A stretch of 64,000 nt of DNA from Cristatella mucedo (GCA_009760855.2 WPIO01000007.1:9929501-9993500), one strand, 5' to 3'; counted from the stretch's first letter, positions 13,576 to 30,870 are shown. A program made the numbers and translations. The notes: generated by a model not told the origin, from the letters alone.

Positions 13576-14185
13576 CTATTAGTTACACCAGTGACCTGGA
13601 TGGAATGAGCTTTGAGTAATGAAGTGATGCAATTTTGGTAAGAGCATGTACATGCTTGTCTGGTATTTTGTTTTTGGTACTGAGGAAAGATTTGAATAGC
13701 TTGATTAAGAATTTTCTGGCATGTCTAACCATGTGTTTTTTGAATGCTTCTTTTGTGGCTTTGTTTTTCATTTTGGTTTTTGCTCGACCTATTACTAGCC
13801 TGGAGAGTAGAGTTTTAATGGTAGACCTATAAAGAAAGTTATTGTGGCACTTTTATTTATTGGTGATACAGAAATAGTTCTGGCCATTGTCAAAGGGATT
13901 CCAAAAATCTTTAAAGAAGAATTCTAAGTACGTGGGCATACCTTAATCGAGACTTGTGACGATGGCAGGCCGGCTGCTTCTGCAGTGCACTTGCAGGCAT
14001 GATCTATTTGTTAGAACTACATGTGTACTGCCACCTGCTTGTACCTTGAGCTTTTGGGCTATCTGTACTTGTGGGCTATTAATGCTTTGCCTTGTGCACT
14101 GCAGCCGTTTTTTTTTCGGTTACTAGTGGGTTTAGCTAATCACATGCCTAGTTGCACAGTCTTGGGAAACATTATTGCCGCCTCC
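13576..14185. other. Intron sequence, nothing recognised
   Basis: No gene or matched repeat is seen. Confidence 0.4.
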
Positions 14186-14189
14186 AGAA

Positions 14190-14362
14190 TCTGATCTTAC
14201 AAAATATGATTTAACAGCCTGATTTTCTATAGCAGTAGAAGAACCTTAAAGGCTGTCAACACCGCATGCAGTGGGCAATAAAGGTTCGCCCACTGTGGGC
14301 TCGAACCCACGATCTGGGATGTGAAGCACAAGCATCTTACCCTGAGCTAAGACCCGGGGCAA
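14190..14362 (-). repeat. tRNA-derived SINE copy, antisense
   Basis: Reverse orientation: GATTTAACAGCCTG at the left, then CGCCCACTGTGGGCTCGAAC and the inverted box B (GGCTCGAACCCACGA). It is diverged from the younger copies. Confidence 0.7.
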
Positions 14363-14391
14363 TTAGTAACATCGACAGATAGAACTTGTAA

Positions 14392-15164
<773 letters not shown>

Positions 15165-15167
15165 TGA

Positions 15168-16435
<1,268 letters not shown>

Positions 16436-16441
16436 CACGCG

Positions 16442-16489
<48 letters not shown>

Positions 16490-16522
16490 CACACACACTC
16501 TCTCTCTCTCTCTCTCTCTCTC
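16436..16522. repeat. Compound microsatellite (AC)n(TC)n
   Basis: An AC tract (about 16449-16498) is followed directly by a TC tract (16499-16522). Confidence 0.95.
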
Positions 16523-16884
16523 ATTCATCTCTTTGCATTTCTGGATCCATCTCACTTAGTTACCTATAAGTTGTATGATGGTCTCACTTTACCTATAAGT
16601 TCAGCTACCGTCTTATCTAAAAATGCAGCATGTCCTTTTGTGTGCTGACTGCAAGAGCAGAATTGTCGGCAGACCTTTGAACAAATACCAGTGTTGGAGA
16701 GGGAAGGCAAATCTATGCAAAGGCAGCACAGAACAACTTTTAACTTCATCATTACAACCTGCAAACTTTTCTGTCTAGTATGCCTGAATAAGCTGTTTCT
16801 TATCTTCAGAGTCATGCCCGGTTCACGGTTCATCAATGCCGGAGTTAGTTAGATTGTGCATGTCGGGTTCTGGTGACAAAGTGT

Positions 16885-17100
16885 GCGTAAAAATAATAAT
16901 AATATATTTGTATACTACTCTTGGAGCAGAGCTTGAATCTCTTTCTAGCCATTTTACAAACGCTTAGCAGAGGGGTGTCAATATAGTTAGGGGTGTCAGT
17001 ATAGTTTGGGGTAACATGGTCAGTCTTACACGCATAAGCGTACATAAGAAAATACACAATGATTCAGCAAATTGTGTAAGGAGAAGTAGCTGTAGTATGC
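16885..17100 (-). repeat. Decayed LINE family 1 tail, antisense
   Basis: AATAATAATATATTTGTATA is followed by GCTTGAATCTCTTTCTAGCC, the inverted terminal hairpin. Further on is the 3'-UTR block with ACATGGTCAGTCTTACACGC. It is diverged from the young copies. Confidence 0.6.
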
Positions 17101-17424
17101 TGTAGGCGTTTGCTGACAATTTTTTATACCATTACCAGTGCCCTCCAGCCATATTCCGGGTTAGGCTTGTAGGTAGCCACTAAACTGGCATCATTGTTGC
17201 CGATCATCATTGTGTAGTCTGCTATTTTTCTCACGCCTGCATCGTCGAGCGTCTCTGCAGTTATTTCTGTCCAGGTGTACTCGAGTATGCCCGGTGCTAT
17301 AGGCATGTGTCGTGGCTTTTGGGCAAGATGTTTTACAACCACGTCGAATGTAAGATGCGTGATTTTTTTCGGGATCTAAGCTCACACATGCAGGTCGTTG
17401 TCGAGCCAGCAGGTTAGGATGTGA

Positions 17425-18370
<946 letters not shown>

Positions 18371-18526
18371 CTGATTTAACAGCCTCACTAAAATTGCCAC
18401 AGAAAAGCTTAAAGGGCTTTCACCACAGCTTGCAGTGGCAACAAAGGATTGCAGCCTGCTTCAGGACTCGAACCGACGACCTGGGTCGTGAAGTGCAAGC
18501 ACCTTAAACCTGGGCTAAGACAGTGA
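18371..18526 (-). repeat. tRNA-derived SINE copy, antisense
   Basis: GCTGATTTAACAGCCTCAC at the left matches the inverted 3' end of the family. The inverted box B reads GGACTCGAACCGACGACC. A separate tRNA-like head (GTAGCTCAATCGGTAAAGC) lies at about 18634-18652 and may be a remnant of another tRNA-derived repeat. Confidence 0.7.
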
Positions 18527-19149
18527 CTAAGGCTTCTGACTCAGGCACATAGGTTGCCCTCAGCTGTATTTTTGGCCTTCTGGTCAGACGATGCTCAAGT
18601 CGTGATATGAGCATGCCTAAAAGCTGGCTGCAGGTGTAGCTCAATCGGTAAAGCTTTGAATTTGGATTGTCAAGGTTCCTCAGTCCTGAACGGTTACACG
18701 TGTTCGGCTCTTATCCCAAACCGACCTGCAGGTCATTTATATGCCACCCTTTTAAACAAAGTGCTGACCTACCCAGTGGCCCCTCTGTGCCCCACCCATT
18801 TCTTGGGAGCTAGACCTGTCCGTTCAATTGTTTCGCTGAGCGTATTGCACTAGTAAAATGCTCCGGCCAATGCTATGTTTTGTGACATATAGATGCGCTT
18901 TGCTTGCACAGCAGTTCTCTGGGCCTGATGCTGCCTCAGCCTTGCCCGAGGCTGCCTCAGCCTTGCCCATGGGACTTACTGTCCGCAATACGCTGATGCT
19001 GCAATAGGTCGCCGACCGAGCTTGACCCAACAAGCGGCCACCCAGCGCCATATCATTTTGCACAGTAACAATGACCGAGTCCTTGGTCAAGCCTATGCTG
19101 CATTGGAATGCATTGCAGCATTTATAGGTCACTGTGTGCTGTGCTTAGT

Positions 19150-19433
19150 GAAATGGAATACTCTCCTACTGCCGACTATGGCTCATCCTTTTCAGCGATC
19201 CTGAGCTGCTACTTCCATACTACTCACTACCTCAACTGCTCTCCTGATTCTGCTATGCTTCCCACTTTCTTTTTGTTGCGTGAGACGAAGTCTGTTGGCT
19301 ACCGAATGCGTACTGAAAGCCGCGTAGGTTGTGAGTGTGCTATACAAAACTCTCCTGCGTAACACCCACATTGTCTTTATGGCTTTGAGGAGTTACAGAC
19401 GGAGATACATTACATTACATTACATTACAATAC
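19150..19433 (+). repeat. LINE family 2, 3' end
   Basis: From the block CTCCTACTGCCGACTATGGC to the tail GGAGATACATTACATTACAT (about 19409-19433). It matches the copies at 22910-23185, 28800-29070 and (inverted) 51735-51990. Confidence 0.85.
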
Positions 19434-19825
19434 ACTGCCACGGTCGTCCTTTTGTTGGAATAGAGTCAGCTGACAGAGTTATGGTTTGGTCGTCGACCAT
19501 GGTCAGGTACTAAGGGCAAGTTTGTGTCCTTGTTTTAGGGATGCTGTTCAGACAAATCCTCTCCTGCTGTTGAGTGATGTCAAATCTATACTGTTACCAA
19601 GTTCTGCTCACCTGACCACACTCAGATTTTGTTCAGTCTGCAGTTTCTGTCTCCTTTGGTATAATAGTGCCATTTGTGAATTGCAAAGTTCTAAGCCACT
19701 TTTCATTGCTGTTGTCAGCACAGAAATTATGTCCTTGTTCCTTCTGCTCACTCCTCTATCCAGCCTGCCCTCACCGTTGGAATGTTGTAACGTAACACCG
19801 GCCGATATATTCGATGAGTTTGCTA

Positions 19826-21139
19826 CTCTCATCTCGCCTGGGCATCACTGGCACTGCTCTGCAGTGGTTCAGGTCCTATCTCAGTGGGAGACTCCAGAGT
19901 GTTGACGTGAATGGACAAAGATCATCTGAAGTACCTCTGAAATATGGAGTACCTCAGGGCTCTGTGCTAGGTCCGGTCCTTTTCACCGTTTATACTCTCC
20001 CTCTTGCTGATGTGATTGCCAAGCACAATCTAGGCTTTCACTTCTATGCGGATGACACTCAGTTGTACCTTTGCTTTGATCCCTCCCAGCCTTCGAGCAC
20101 CTCAAATTCTCTCAACTCACTTGCTGCATGCATTGATGACATCCGATCATGGATGGCAGCAAATTTTCTAAAACTAAACGATGACAAAACTAACTTACTA
20201 GTTATGGGCAAACCTAGTGTGATTCAGAAATTGGAAAGGCTGACTTTCAAAATTGGCTCTGCCAGCATATCTCCAGTTGAATCAGCTCGAAATCTAGGTG
20301 TCATATTCCAAAGCGACCTCTCGTTAGACGACCACATCAGCTCCACAGTCAAATCTGCCTATTTTCAGCTTCATAACATTGCTAAAATTCGGGCTTGTTT
20401 AGATAAGGATACCACGTCCAAGTTGGTCCATGCATTCGTGACATCTCGTCTTGACTTCTGCAACTCACTGCTTACTGGCCTACCAGCATGTGCGATCAGG
20501 CGATTGCAGCTGGTGCAAAACTCTGCAGCTAGGCTTGTCTGTCGTGAGCATCGCAGTTGCCACATTACTCCACTTCTCGCCGACCTGCACTGGCTACCAG
20601 TCAAGCAACGGATTGACTTCAAGGTTTTGTCGCTCACTTTTAGGTCTCTTCATTCTATGGCTCCAGCCTATCTTTCAGATATACTACCCCATGAGGCCAA
20701 GCATCGTACCACTCGCTTTTCGGAATCCAACAGTCTAGAAATACCTCGTACAAACCTTAAATCCTTTGGAGACCGTGCATTTAGCTCGTATGCTCCCAAA
20801 GCCTGGAACTCCCTCCCGACCTGCATCAGAACATCCCCTGACTTGACCACATTTAAAAGAAACTTAAAAACACCTATTTAGGACAGCATTTAGTGGGTCC
20901 CTGTGATTCGTCCTTGTTGTGCTTATGCGTGCTGACACTGTGCATGCTGCCACTAACCACATTTGCATGCTGACCCTGTGCATTTCACCCCTAACCATAT
21001 TATTCATTTTGTTTGTTTTTCAAGCATGATTTTACTTACTATTCTATTGCGTATCACTTTGCAGCAAATATAAAGCGCCTAGAAAGAGATTAAGTTCTCT
21101 GAGGGCGCTTTATCAAGTGCAATATTATTATTATTATTA
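19826..21139 (+). mobile_element. LINE family 1 copy with the longest open RT segment
   Basis: A 5'-truncated L2/CR1-like retrotransposon. It keeps an open frame from 19814 to 20881 (355 codons, including a few upstream non-LINE codons). Motifs in order are GITGTALQWFRSYLSG, YGVPQGSVLGPVLF, FHFYADDTQLYLCF (the RT Asp-Asp pair), a region with LNDDKTNLLVMG, then the C-terminal block AYLSDILPHEAKHRTTRF. The 3' UTR ends in the hairpin AGCGCCTAGAAAGAGATTAA, with its partner TCTCTGAGGGCGCT, and an (ATT)n tail. It serves as the reference copy for the family in this window. Confidence 0.93.
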
Positions 21140-21489
21140 CTCTCTCTAAGCCCATGTATGCCATCACCTAGATGTTGTGATTTACTGAAGACTTTAAAAC
21201 GAGCTAGGGCTACTAAATATGTCAGCTTGCTTAAGAGAGCATGCACGAGATTAGGACTGGCTGTCTATCGACTGGCAATTGAGGACAAGTTTGATCGTAG
21301 CCCAATCCATCCTAGCTAAGGTCTAGTCTAGCATCTTTCAACACCTGGTGGAATCGCAGATGCTTAATCTAAAGCGAAAGCTTATATCGACCACGAAGCT
21401 TACTCCTTAGCTACTTTTGGGTCAGCACTTTACCTACCAATCCTAGTGGTGATCTAGCAAATTGCTATTCAAGCTTTTACATCAAGATA

Positions 21490-23188
21490 AATCAGAATGG
21501 AGAGCCCATCCCTAACGCAGCTTTCCCACCAGGTTTCTCACCTTTTGTTCCTTTCTCAAAAGCAACATCCCCTTTCAAGCCTATCACTACTGACCTCATG
21601 TTGAAGTTCATCTCCCAGTCTAAGAAGACTTCTAGCCCTCTTGACCCTATTCCTACTTCTGTGATGTATAGATCTGCTGCTGCCATGCACAACTGACATG
21701 ATATATGTCCTCATCCTCAGGTCTCATCCCTGCACCTCTCCAAAAGGCTTTTGTAAAGCCACTCATTAAGAGGGCAACACCAGGCCAGGAAAATTGTAGC
21801 AACTTCTCCCCAGTCCCCCTACTGGTGTTGCATCCAAATATACTAGAACGAGTAGTGGCCGACCAGCTAAACTCTTTTATCGAAATTTCAAACCTAGCAA
21901 CTACATCCCAGTCTGGTTATAGAGCTAATCACTCCATACATTGCATGCGGTGTATGCAACGACCTTCTTAGGATTACAGACTTTCGTAATACCTCTCTGC
22001 TGGTTTTGCATGATCTCTCGGCACCATATGATACTACTGACCACCGATTCCTTCTCGAGCATCTCTCATCTAACCTGAGCATCACTGGCACATCGATGCA
22101 ATAGTTTAGGTGCTATCTCAATGGGAGACTTCGGAGAGTTTATGTTAACGGGAAAAGAATATCCAATGAACCCCTAAAGCTCTGGCTACTTAAATATACT
22201 TTAATAACTTATAAATAACTTATAAACTTAATGCTTGCCTCGCCGACATTCGATCCGGGATGTCGGAAAATTTCTTGAAACTAAATGACTATAAAAACGA
22301 GCTGCTGCTCATAGGAAACCATAAGCGTGTGGCTGGATTAAAAGGCTTTGCTCTTCAAATAGGTGATGCTGCCGTGCGACCATCACCAAGTGCTCTAAAT
22401 TGAGGTGTCGTTTTCGACAGCTGCCTCAATTTTAAAAGCTTCATTCAGAAGACTGCTTCTACACCTAGCCATCACGTCGAATCCCTATCTAAGATCAGGA
22501 GCTGTCTTCCACAGTGGCTTGCAAAAAATTTAACTAGCTTCTTAGTTTAGTCTCGGCTTGATTATTGTAATTCCCTTTTGGCTGGGCTACCAAAGAAAGC
22601 AACTAGGCCACTGCAGCTGGCTATGAATATGGCTGCAAGGCTAGTTTTCAAGTCCTAGAGGTTTGACCACGTGTCTCTTTTGCTGAAAGAGCTAGGATGG
22701 ATGCCAGTTGATCAACGTATACAGAGCAAAGTTCTTACACTGACCCACACGGCCTGCCATGCCTTGGCTCCTCCATATCTAGCTGAGCTGCTGCACCAGT
22801 TTCAGCCTATTCGAGCCCTTGGGTCCTGTATGGACAATAAAGTAGCTGTTTTATTCCTCCGCTTAAAGATCGTTGGTGACAGAAGCTTTAGCTCTGTCGG
22901 TTCCACAATTCTCATGCAACGACAACTACTCTCCTGCTGCCGACTATAGCACATCTTTTTCAGCAGTCCTGAGCTGCTACTTGCATGCTACTCACTATCT
23001 CAACTGCTCCCCTGACTCTGCTATGCTTCTCACTTTCTCTTTGTTGCGTGAGATGAAGTCTGTTGGCTACCGTATACGTACCGAAAGCCGCTTAGGCTGT
23101 GAGTGCACTATACAAAACTCTCCTGCGTAACACACCCACACAGTCTTTACAGCTTTGTGGAGTTACAGACGGAGATACATTACATTGC
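21490..23188 (+). mobile_element. LINE family 2, longest copy, broken
   Basis: Starts in the linker before the RT domain (KKTSSPLDPIPTSVM). It continues with LNSFIEISNLATTSQSGYR and YDTTDHRFLLEH-like RT motifs, then the C-terminal block ELGWMPVDQRIQSKVLTLTH. The tail GGAGATACATTACATT lies at about 23171-23187. Many stops and frameshifts, including a deletion near 22195, make it non-functional. Confidence 0.8.
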
Positions 23189-23429
23189 AAAGATATTAAA
23201 AGGGAAGCTAAAATACCGACTGTTCCTCGAAGCATTTGCTCTGTCCGTGTGCATCGTCCTTTGTGTTCTCAGGCATGCTTAGAATGGGCATGTTTTCAAT
23301 GACAAAAGACATTCTTCTTTCCCAGCATATGAAAAGTGCCAATAGAGAGGGAGAGTTGGTTCTCTTGTTGGTATTGTACAGTGTTTTATTATTATGATTA
23401 GTACTTCTCTTTCTTCTTCCAGATGTCCT

Positions 23430-25130
23430 TCTTAGTGCACCTTAATGCAGGCCCCTGTTTACCAGACCTCAAAGCTTATTTTCGAGTCATAAAAGACTAC
23501 TAGGCCCCTTGACCCCATAGACTTTTCTCATTATAAAACGCCTGCATGCATTGCTTGCCACTATAACTGGCACGATAAGTATATCCTTGGCCTCTGGTTC
23601 TATCCCTCCATTAATTAGGAGGCCAGTTTCATGCTGAAAAATCAATGTTAGGACACACTTTTAGAGAATTAAATATAAGACGAGAGACCTTCAATAACTT
23701 CCGCCAAACCTTCGTTCTACTGTTTCTATCAAAGACACTCAACCGAGTTGTGGTAGAATGCCTAAACGCTTGTAATTAATCATCAAGCCGGAAAGCAAAT
23801 TCCACTCGGGATTTTGAGTTAGTCAATCCATAGAGATAGCCGTGCTGTGTTTATACAGTGATCTTCTCGGGAATTTTGATTTAGGTAGATACTTTAAGCT
23901 AGTCTTGCAGGGTGAATCGCAATGTTTAATACAATAGCTTACCCAGTCTATCTTGAATGCTTATCGCCTTACCGGGGCATAACTGTCATAGTGCTGCTGT
24001 GGTTTAGGTCCTAACTTGATAAGGAATATCATATTACCGATGTCAAGAGCCCTTGACCATCCCGTGTACCTTTGCAGTAGGCTGCAAGCCTATGTATGTC
24101 TATTCTATAATAATAATAATACATTTGTATAGCAACCTCTGAGATCTGAATCTCTTTCTAGGTACTTTGCTGATGCAGTATGCAAAGCATTACCAAATTT
24201 CTAGGCTCCCTTCTTGCTAACCATGTATGCTCTCATTAATTGGGGTGATGAAATCAGCAGGCAAAATGTTAGGTCTCGTTTCTGTGCAGAAGGCATTCCA
24301 CTCTACCGGTGTTTTTACCATTGCCAGGGTTCTAGTATACATTGTAGACATTTGTACTTAGATAACAGTTAACTTTCTTAAATTGTATGGAATACAAATC
24401 AATCTATTAGTTAAGGGAAAACCTAATGTCACTTAGAAACTACAAAGCTTCACCCTGAAAATTGATTGGTCCTGCTCCTGTAACCTCGGCACGAAATCTG
24501 CTTGAAACTCACCTTTCCCTAGATTACATCCCAGCCCACAGCCAAATCTGCCTACTTCTGATTGCATAGCTATTCAAACATTAGTTTTTTCTTTGATAAA
24601 CACACCTCGATCATATTAGTACACTCATTTGAGTAATCAATTCTAAACTACAGTTTACCTTATCATTTTTCACCTTTTCATGACGGGAAATGTGCCACTT
24701 ACAGAAGATGCTAAGCTTGGAAGTTATGCTCAGCTTTCATGAATGTGGTGACCTCCATATTATGCTACTTTTCTTGGACCTCTATGAGTGCTTCCCATCA
24801 AGCGATGCAACACTTTCCATGTCCTTTTCATCAGTTTTCTATACCTTTATTCTCTTGCTCCACTTACTTATCTGGACTACTTATTCGTTGGCCCTCTAAC
24901 TGCACCATCAGCTCTTCTTGTTCTGGCTGGTTAGCTGTGCCTTTAATCAATCTCAAATCCTTTGAAGACCTTACCTGTAATTTTCTGTGTACATAAAGCC
25001 TTTAACTCTCAGCCGACTGAAATTACGACATCACCTGACTTTCTAGCTTTTTGAGTAAAACTGAAAACCAGCCTTTGACCACGCTAATCCTCTTTTATGG
25101 GCTGATGAGTGTGGCAATTGTGTGTGTTAA
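23430..25130 (+). repeat. Ancient LINE family 1-like copy
   Basis: Patchy resemblance to family 1 in the right order: a linker with LDPIDF (about 23509), LLVKGKPNVT (about 24406), then CCCACAGCCAAATCTGCCTA (24536-24555) matching the RT C-terminal part, and a block with INLKSFEDLT at about 24947-24976. An inverted ATT-type LINE tail (24107-24190) is inserted in it. Heavily decayed. Confidence 0.5.
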
Positions 25131-25610
25131 AATAGCTAATCAGTTAATGCGCTTCATTGCTTGGCTGCGAGTTGCCTAGAAAGTCATCTTGTTCTGTTAG
25201 AATGGAATACAAATGCTTTATTCATACTGTCAATGCCTGCTGATAGGCAGACCTGAAAGGATTGTGACAGATCACTCCTTCAGACTGTGCAAGGGTGATC
25301 CCATAATTACACCTTCCGAATTTCTTTGAATATCTGTGATGCTTTATTCAGGGCATAGTGGAAATTAGATTACAGTAATTTACTTGACTAGTGGGTTTTC
25401 CAAAACATCGTTGAAGCCACTGCATTCCTTTGTACTGAATTTTCAGGAAATTCAGTAAGTTTAAACTAGTCCCCACAATGTGCCAAATGCTTTATGTTTC
25501 TCTAGTCGAACAGTGAGCTCAGGTCGATATCTCTTTTGAAACTTGGAAAGCTGTCTAGAGTTTCTTTCCTTCCTAGCTAGTTAGGTTCACATGTTATGCC
25601 TGTACCGTGC
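25131..25610. other. Intron sequence, nothing recognised
   Basis: No gene or matched repeat is seen. Confidence 0.4.
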
Positions 25611-25614
25611 TTCT

Positions 25615-26245
25615 GCTAATAATAATAATAATGGGTCATTTGTTTCTACAGCACCAAAAGAAAACTTGGTCTCTATCCAGATAGTTTACAGCACACTGCA
25701 AGAGAATTGGTACCCAAGGTTTACTGTCATGCACGATATCAAAAATGCAAAAGCAAACGAGTATCATGCTTAGGCTAGTATCCAAAGCAAACATGAAGAC
25801 ACTCATGATCACTGGTGAGGAAGACATGAGGCTTGTAATGTGCACTGAATCATGCATTGTTGCATTTGGAAAGCACAACGGAGCAAGAAATTAAACGCTT
25901 ATCAAGGCAAAGGGAAATCTGACCTGAACTAATGCGTCTTGAGCTGACACTTAAAGCATACATGGTCATTGATGGTATAGACCATAGCCAGAAGCGAGTT
26001 TCTGACTTTCGGTACATAGGAAGGGAAGGCTAGATCACCAAAAGATTTCAGTTTTCGTGCGAGGGAGTTCAGATAACCAGATTCTGTCCAGCCCTTGATA
26101 CGGGAGCACACTGGATGAGCAGGTAGGTCGGATAGGTAGGCTGATTGGTGCTGATGAGTGAAGTGACCTGTAAGCCAAATTGATGATCTTAAAGTTGGTT
26201 CTATGCTTGTTCTCTGGAATTTTACGGCAATTTTTAATTTTTCTT
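25615..26245 (-). repeat. LINE-like family 3 copy, antisense
   Basis: (AAT)n at 25617-25632 is followed by an inverted tail-like segment. Further in, the minus strand reads AYLSDLPAHP, then LARKLKSFGDLAFPSYVPKV and NDHVCFKCQLKTH. This parallels the C-terminal block of family 1 (SFGDRAFSSYAPKAWNSLP), so it is a related L2/CR1-like element of another subfamily. Confidence 0.6.
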
Positions 26246-27766
<1,521 letters not shown>

Positions 27767-27945
27767 ATGAGCCGTAATGGCATGATGGCACACTAGGTAA
27801 GGTGGCTGTTTTTTATGACCTCGGTCCCGAAGTCGTTGGTTCGAATCCTGCAGTGGGCGATTCTTTATTGCCACTACAATCAGTGGTGGTAGCCGTAAAG
27901 GCTCTTCTGCTGTTATACAAAGAGGCTGTTAAATCAGCTAGTTTA
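27767..27945 (+). repeat. tRNA-derived SINE copy
   Basis: ATGATGGCACACTAGGTAAG head, GTTGGTTCGAATCCTGCAG (perfect box B core GGTTCGAATCC), body block TAGCCGTAAAGGCTCTTCTG, and end GAGGCTGTTAAATCAGCTAG. It is one of the best-preserved copies. Confidence 0.88.
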
Positions 27946-28585
27946 TTTTATTAATCATTATTTCTTGGCATATCTTTTTAAACCCGAATAAGCATAACTT
28001 CCCTATTTAGAAAAACTAGAAATATGACCCTCCATCGTAAAAAAGCGACGGTACCTTTCGAACCGACACTGAACATACAAGCCGATGGTGTTCTGCTTCA
28101 GCAGCCTTTCTAGTCGCATCTAAAATATAAAAAAGTGGTTGACAATTTAGGACAAATACCTCAAATATGCGATGCTAACAAACCACTGTGGTCTCTGTGT
28201 CACACTTCATATGAAATTGTTTTATTCACTACATTCTTAAGCCTGGTAGCAGCCCCTCCCTGAAATTATGTCAACCACCTGGAGTCTGCCAGGTTCATGA
28301 TGGAGGGGCTAAATAAAGGCATAGATACTGCTAATTTGGCCTCACTTTAGCTCCCAAGCTAGAGCATCCAGTAACGACCTTGCTGAATGCTTGCATCCTT
28401 AGGCAACTTTCAATGGTTAGTAGCTGTAGGTAGCAGTTTTTTATAGAGCCGAATGAGCTTATTTGAAATTTAAATAAGATTAAGCACTTCCTTGACTGGA
28501 GGGTCTTCTACCTCAAGAGATTCTAGACTAGAGCTCTGAAGGAGCCCATCACGAAATGCCTGTCTTAGCATCTGTCTGGGCCTGG
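27946..28585. other. Intron sequence, nothing recognised
   Basis: No gene or matched repeat is seen. Confidence 0.4.
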
Positions 28586-28589
28586 TGGC

Positions 28590-29072
28590 ACTCTATAGAG
28601 ATTTTTACGCTGACCTACCAGGCCCGCCACGGCTTGGCTCCTTACCTAGCTGAACTGCTGCACCAGTTTCAGCCTCCTCGTGCCCTTGGGTCGTGTATGG
28701 ACAATAAAGTAGCTGTTCTATTCCTCCGCTTAAAGATCGTTAGTGACAGAAGCTTTAGCTCTGCAGGTCCTAGACTGTGGAGCTCGGTTCCACAATTCTC
28801 ATGCAACGACAACTACTCTCTTGCTGCCGACTATGGCTCATTTTTTTCAGCAGTCCTGAGCTGTTACTTGCATGCTACTCACTATCTCAACTGCTCCCCT
28901 GACTCTGCTATGCTTCACACTTTCTCTTTGTTGCGTGAGATGAAGTCTGTTGACTACCGAAAGCGTACCGAAAGCCGCTTAGGCTGTGAGTGCACTATAC
29001 AAAACTCTCCTGCATAACACCCTCACAGTCTTTACGGCTTTGTGGAGTTACAGACAGGGACATTACATTTGT
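28590..29072 (+). repeat. LINE family 2, 3' part
   Basis: The frame at 28556-29017 (with a few non-LINE codons at the start) reads LHQFQPPRALGSCMDNKVAV, LRLKIVSDRSFSSAGPRLW and FSLLREMKSVDYRKRTESRL, parallel to the copy at 22700-23130. A short tail GACATTACATTT ends it. Confidence 0.82.
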
Positions 29073-29284
29073 CACGAGGCAGGCCTCGTTACCCTCTCCT
29101 CTGTAAAAACGTGTCAGCTTCTTTTAGAAAGAATGGGTAGCCTTTAGTGGAAACACCCACTGTTTCTGCTAGCCTATGAAGTGCAGATGGTCTTTTCAAC
29201 CATTCTAAAAAAATAAAATGGGTTATGCCAGCTTTGGAAAGTCTGAATATCTGCACCAAAAGAGGGTTTTTGGATGCCGTCTAA

Positions 29285-29900
29285 AAATAATTATTATTAT
29301 TAAGTTTTTCTATGTCATCTTTGGAGAACCGGAACCTCTATCCTGGAATTTGTACAGCTCACCATAAGAGAAGCAATAACTTTGAGCTAATGGCAAGCAA
29401 GGCATCACACGTAGACAAGCCAGCAAAAGCACACAAGAAGACGCTCACAGCAGCTTGTTAGCAGGAGCCCTTGCTAGTAGCTTGAGCTGAATCATTCTCT
29501 CAGGTGCTCACTCAAGACATTCTGAAGAAGGACGAATTCCCTTTTGAGATGGCATGAACTAGCATATGGCATTCGCCCTTATTGGCGACCTGCACTCTTT
29601 TGTACCCACAAGCACACAAATGGCAATTCACTCAGAGGGAGCAGAGGCTGTGAGGAACACGTGGGGTTTTAGCTGCTTTTCGAATGTAAAATGGGGGGGA
29701 TGATGCAGTGTCGGTCGATCGGGAGCTCGAGTCTTTGGGAGCACCGTGACTGAAGGCACGATCTCCAAGAGATTTTATGTTAAATAGGGACATAACCAAT
29801 CGACCAGCATCAGGACGGCAGGTGATGCAACGTGAGGTCTAACACAAAACTATAGCAAGACTGAGCCATACAGAAGTAGCAGAGTACAGAAAGAACGAGC
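29285..29900 (-). repeat. LINE-like family 3 copy, antisense, decayed
   Basis: ATTATTATTATTAAG precedes an inverted tail. Around 29715-29790 the minus strand resembles GDRAFSHGAPK, the C-terminal LINE block, with further similarity to the copy at 25615-26245. Confidence 0.5.
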
Positions 29901-30587
29901 GATTTCGAAAAGACCAGGCTGATACTGGCTGAGGCTGACATGTGAATGAGTGCCTCTCTATTTACTAATAAACATCCTGTGTAGGGAAGACGTTCTGACA
30001 GAAAATGGTTCGATTCGCTTCTCGAATCTCAGAGTGTACTGGCTGGCTCTAACCTGCTGCTGTGCGCACTGTCGATCCGGTAGCTGTGACTGAGCTGCAG
30101 ATTGCATGCCACGTCCTGTCCACCGTCCAGGTGATGTCCATGGAAGCTGTTGTTTTACAGCGAGCATCCTTCGGCTCACGTTTCACAGCCCCTGTCTTCA
30201 GACGTCTACTCTGTTGGGATCTCTCTTGCATATGTTGGGCTCTCTCACACCCATTCCACTGTCGTTGGTGTTGATAAATTCTAACATGTGGCTGCACTAC
30301 CCATCGCATGGCTTCTTTTAGTAGTGTTAGGGACAAGCAAGAGCTTTGCATCTTTTCTCTTAACACTGCCACTGTTAGATGGTGTTGTACAGTTTTCCCA
30401 TGCTTAAAGCACCCGAGGAATAGGATATTAAGAAGTCCGAACCTGCCATTTGACTTACAATGCTAACACGTCTACCTGCCACGTAAGCAGCAAAGCACTC
30501 GAGTAGCCCGACCGAAGGACAGGAAGTGCCTCAGTTAATGCCTGCGAAATAATTTAGTGCATGGACTGCTTTGCGTCAATGGCAAAT

Positions 30588-30870
30588 GTAATGTCGTGTA
30601 TCTTTGTCTGTGTCTCCGCAAAGTCACGAAAACTAAGTGGCTGTTACACAGGAGATTTTTCTATAGCACACTCAAAGCCCTAAGGGCATGAGGTGGCTGA
30701 AACTGGTGCATCATTGTAGCTAGATGTGAAAGAGCTGAGCCGTGGCGAGCCTTGTATGTCAGTGTAAGAACATTACTCGATGTGTTGAGCAACCTGAAGC
30801 CATCGAAGCTCCTTCAGCAAAGGAGCCGTGCGGCTGAACCTCGGAGATATTTTTTAACTAGCCATGCAGC
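30588..30870 (-). repeat. LINE family 2, antisense, internally deleted
   Basis: Begins with GTAATGTCGTGTATCTTTGT (inverted tail), contains CTATAGCACACTCAAAGCCC, then jumps to the block GAGGTGGCTGAAACTGGTGC. The same blocks are separated by several hundred bases in the copy at 51735-53060. Confidence 0.7.
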
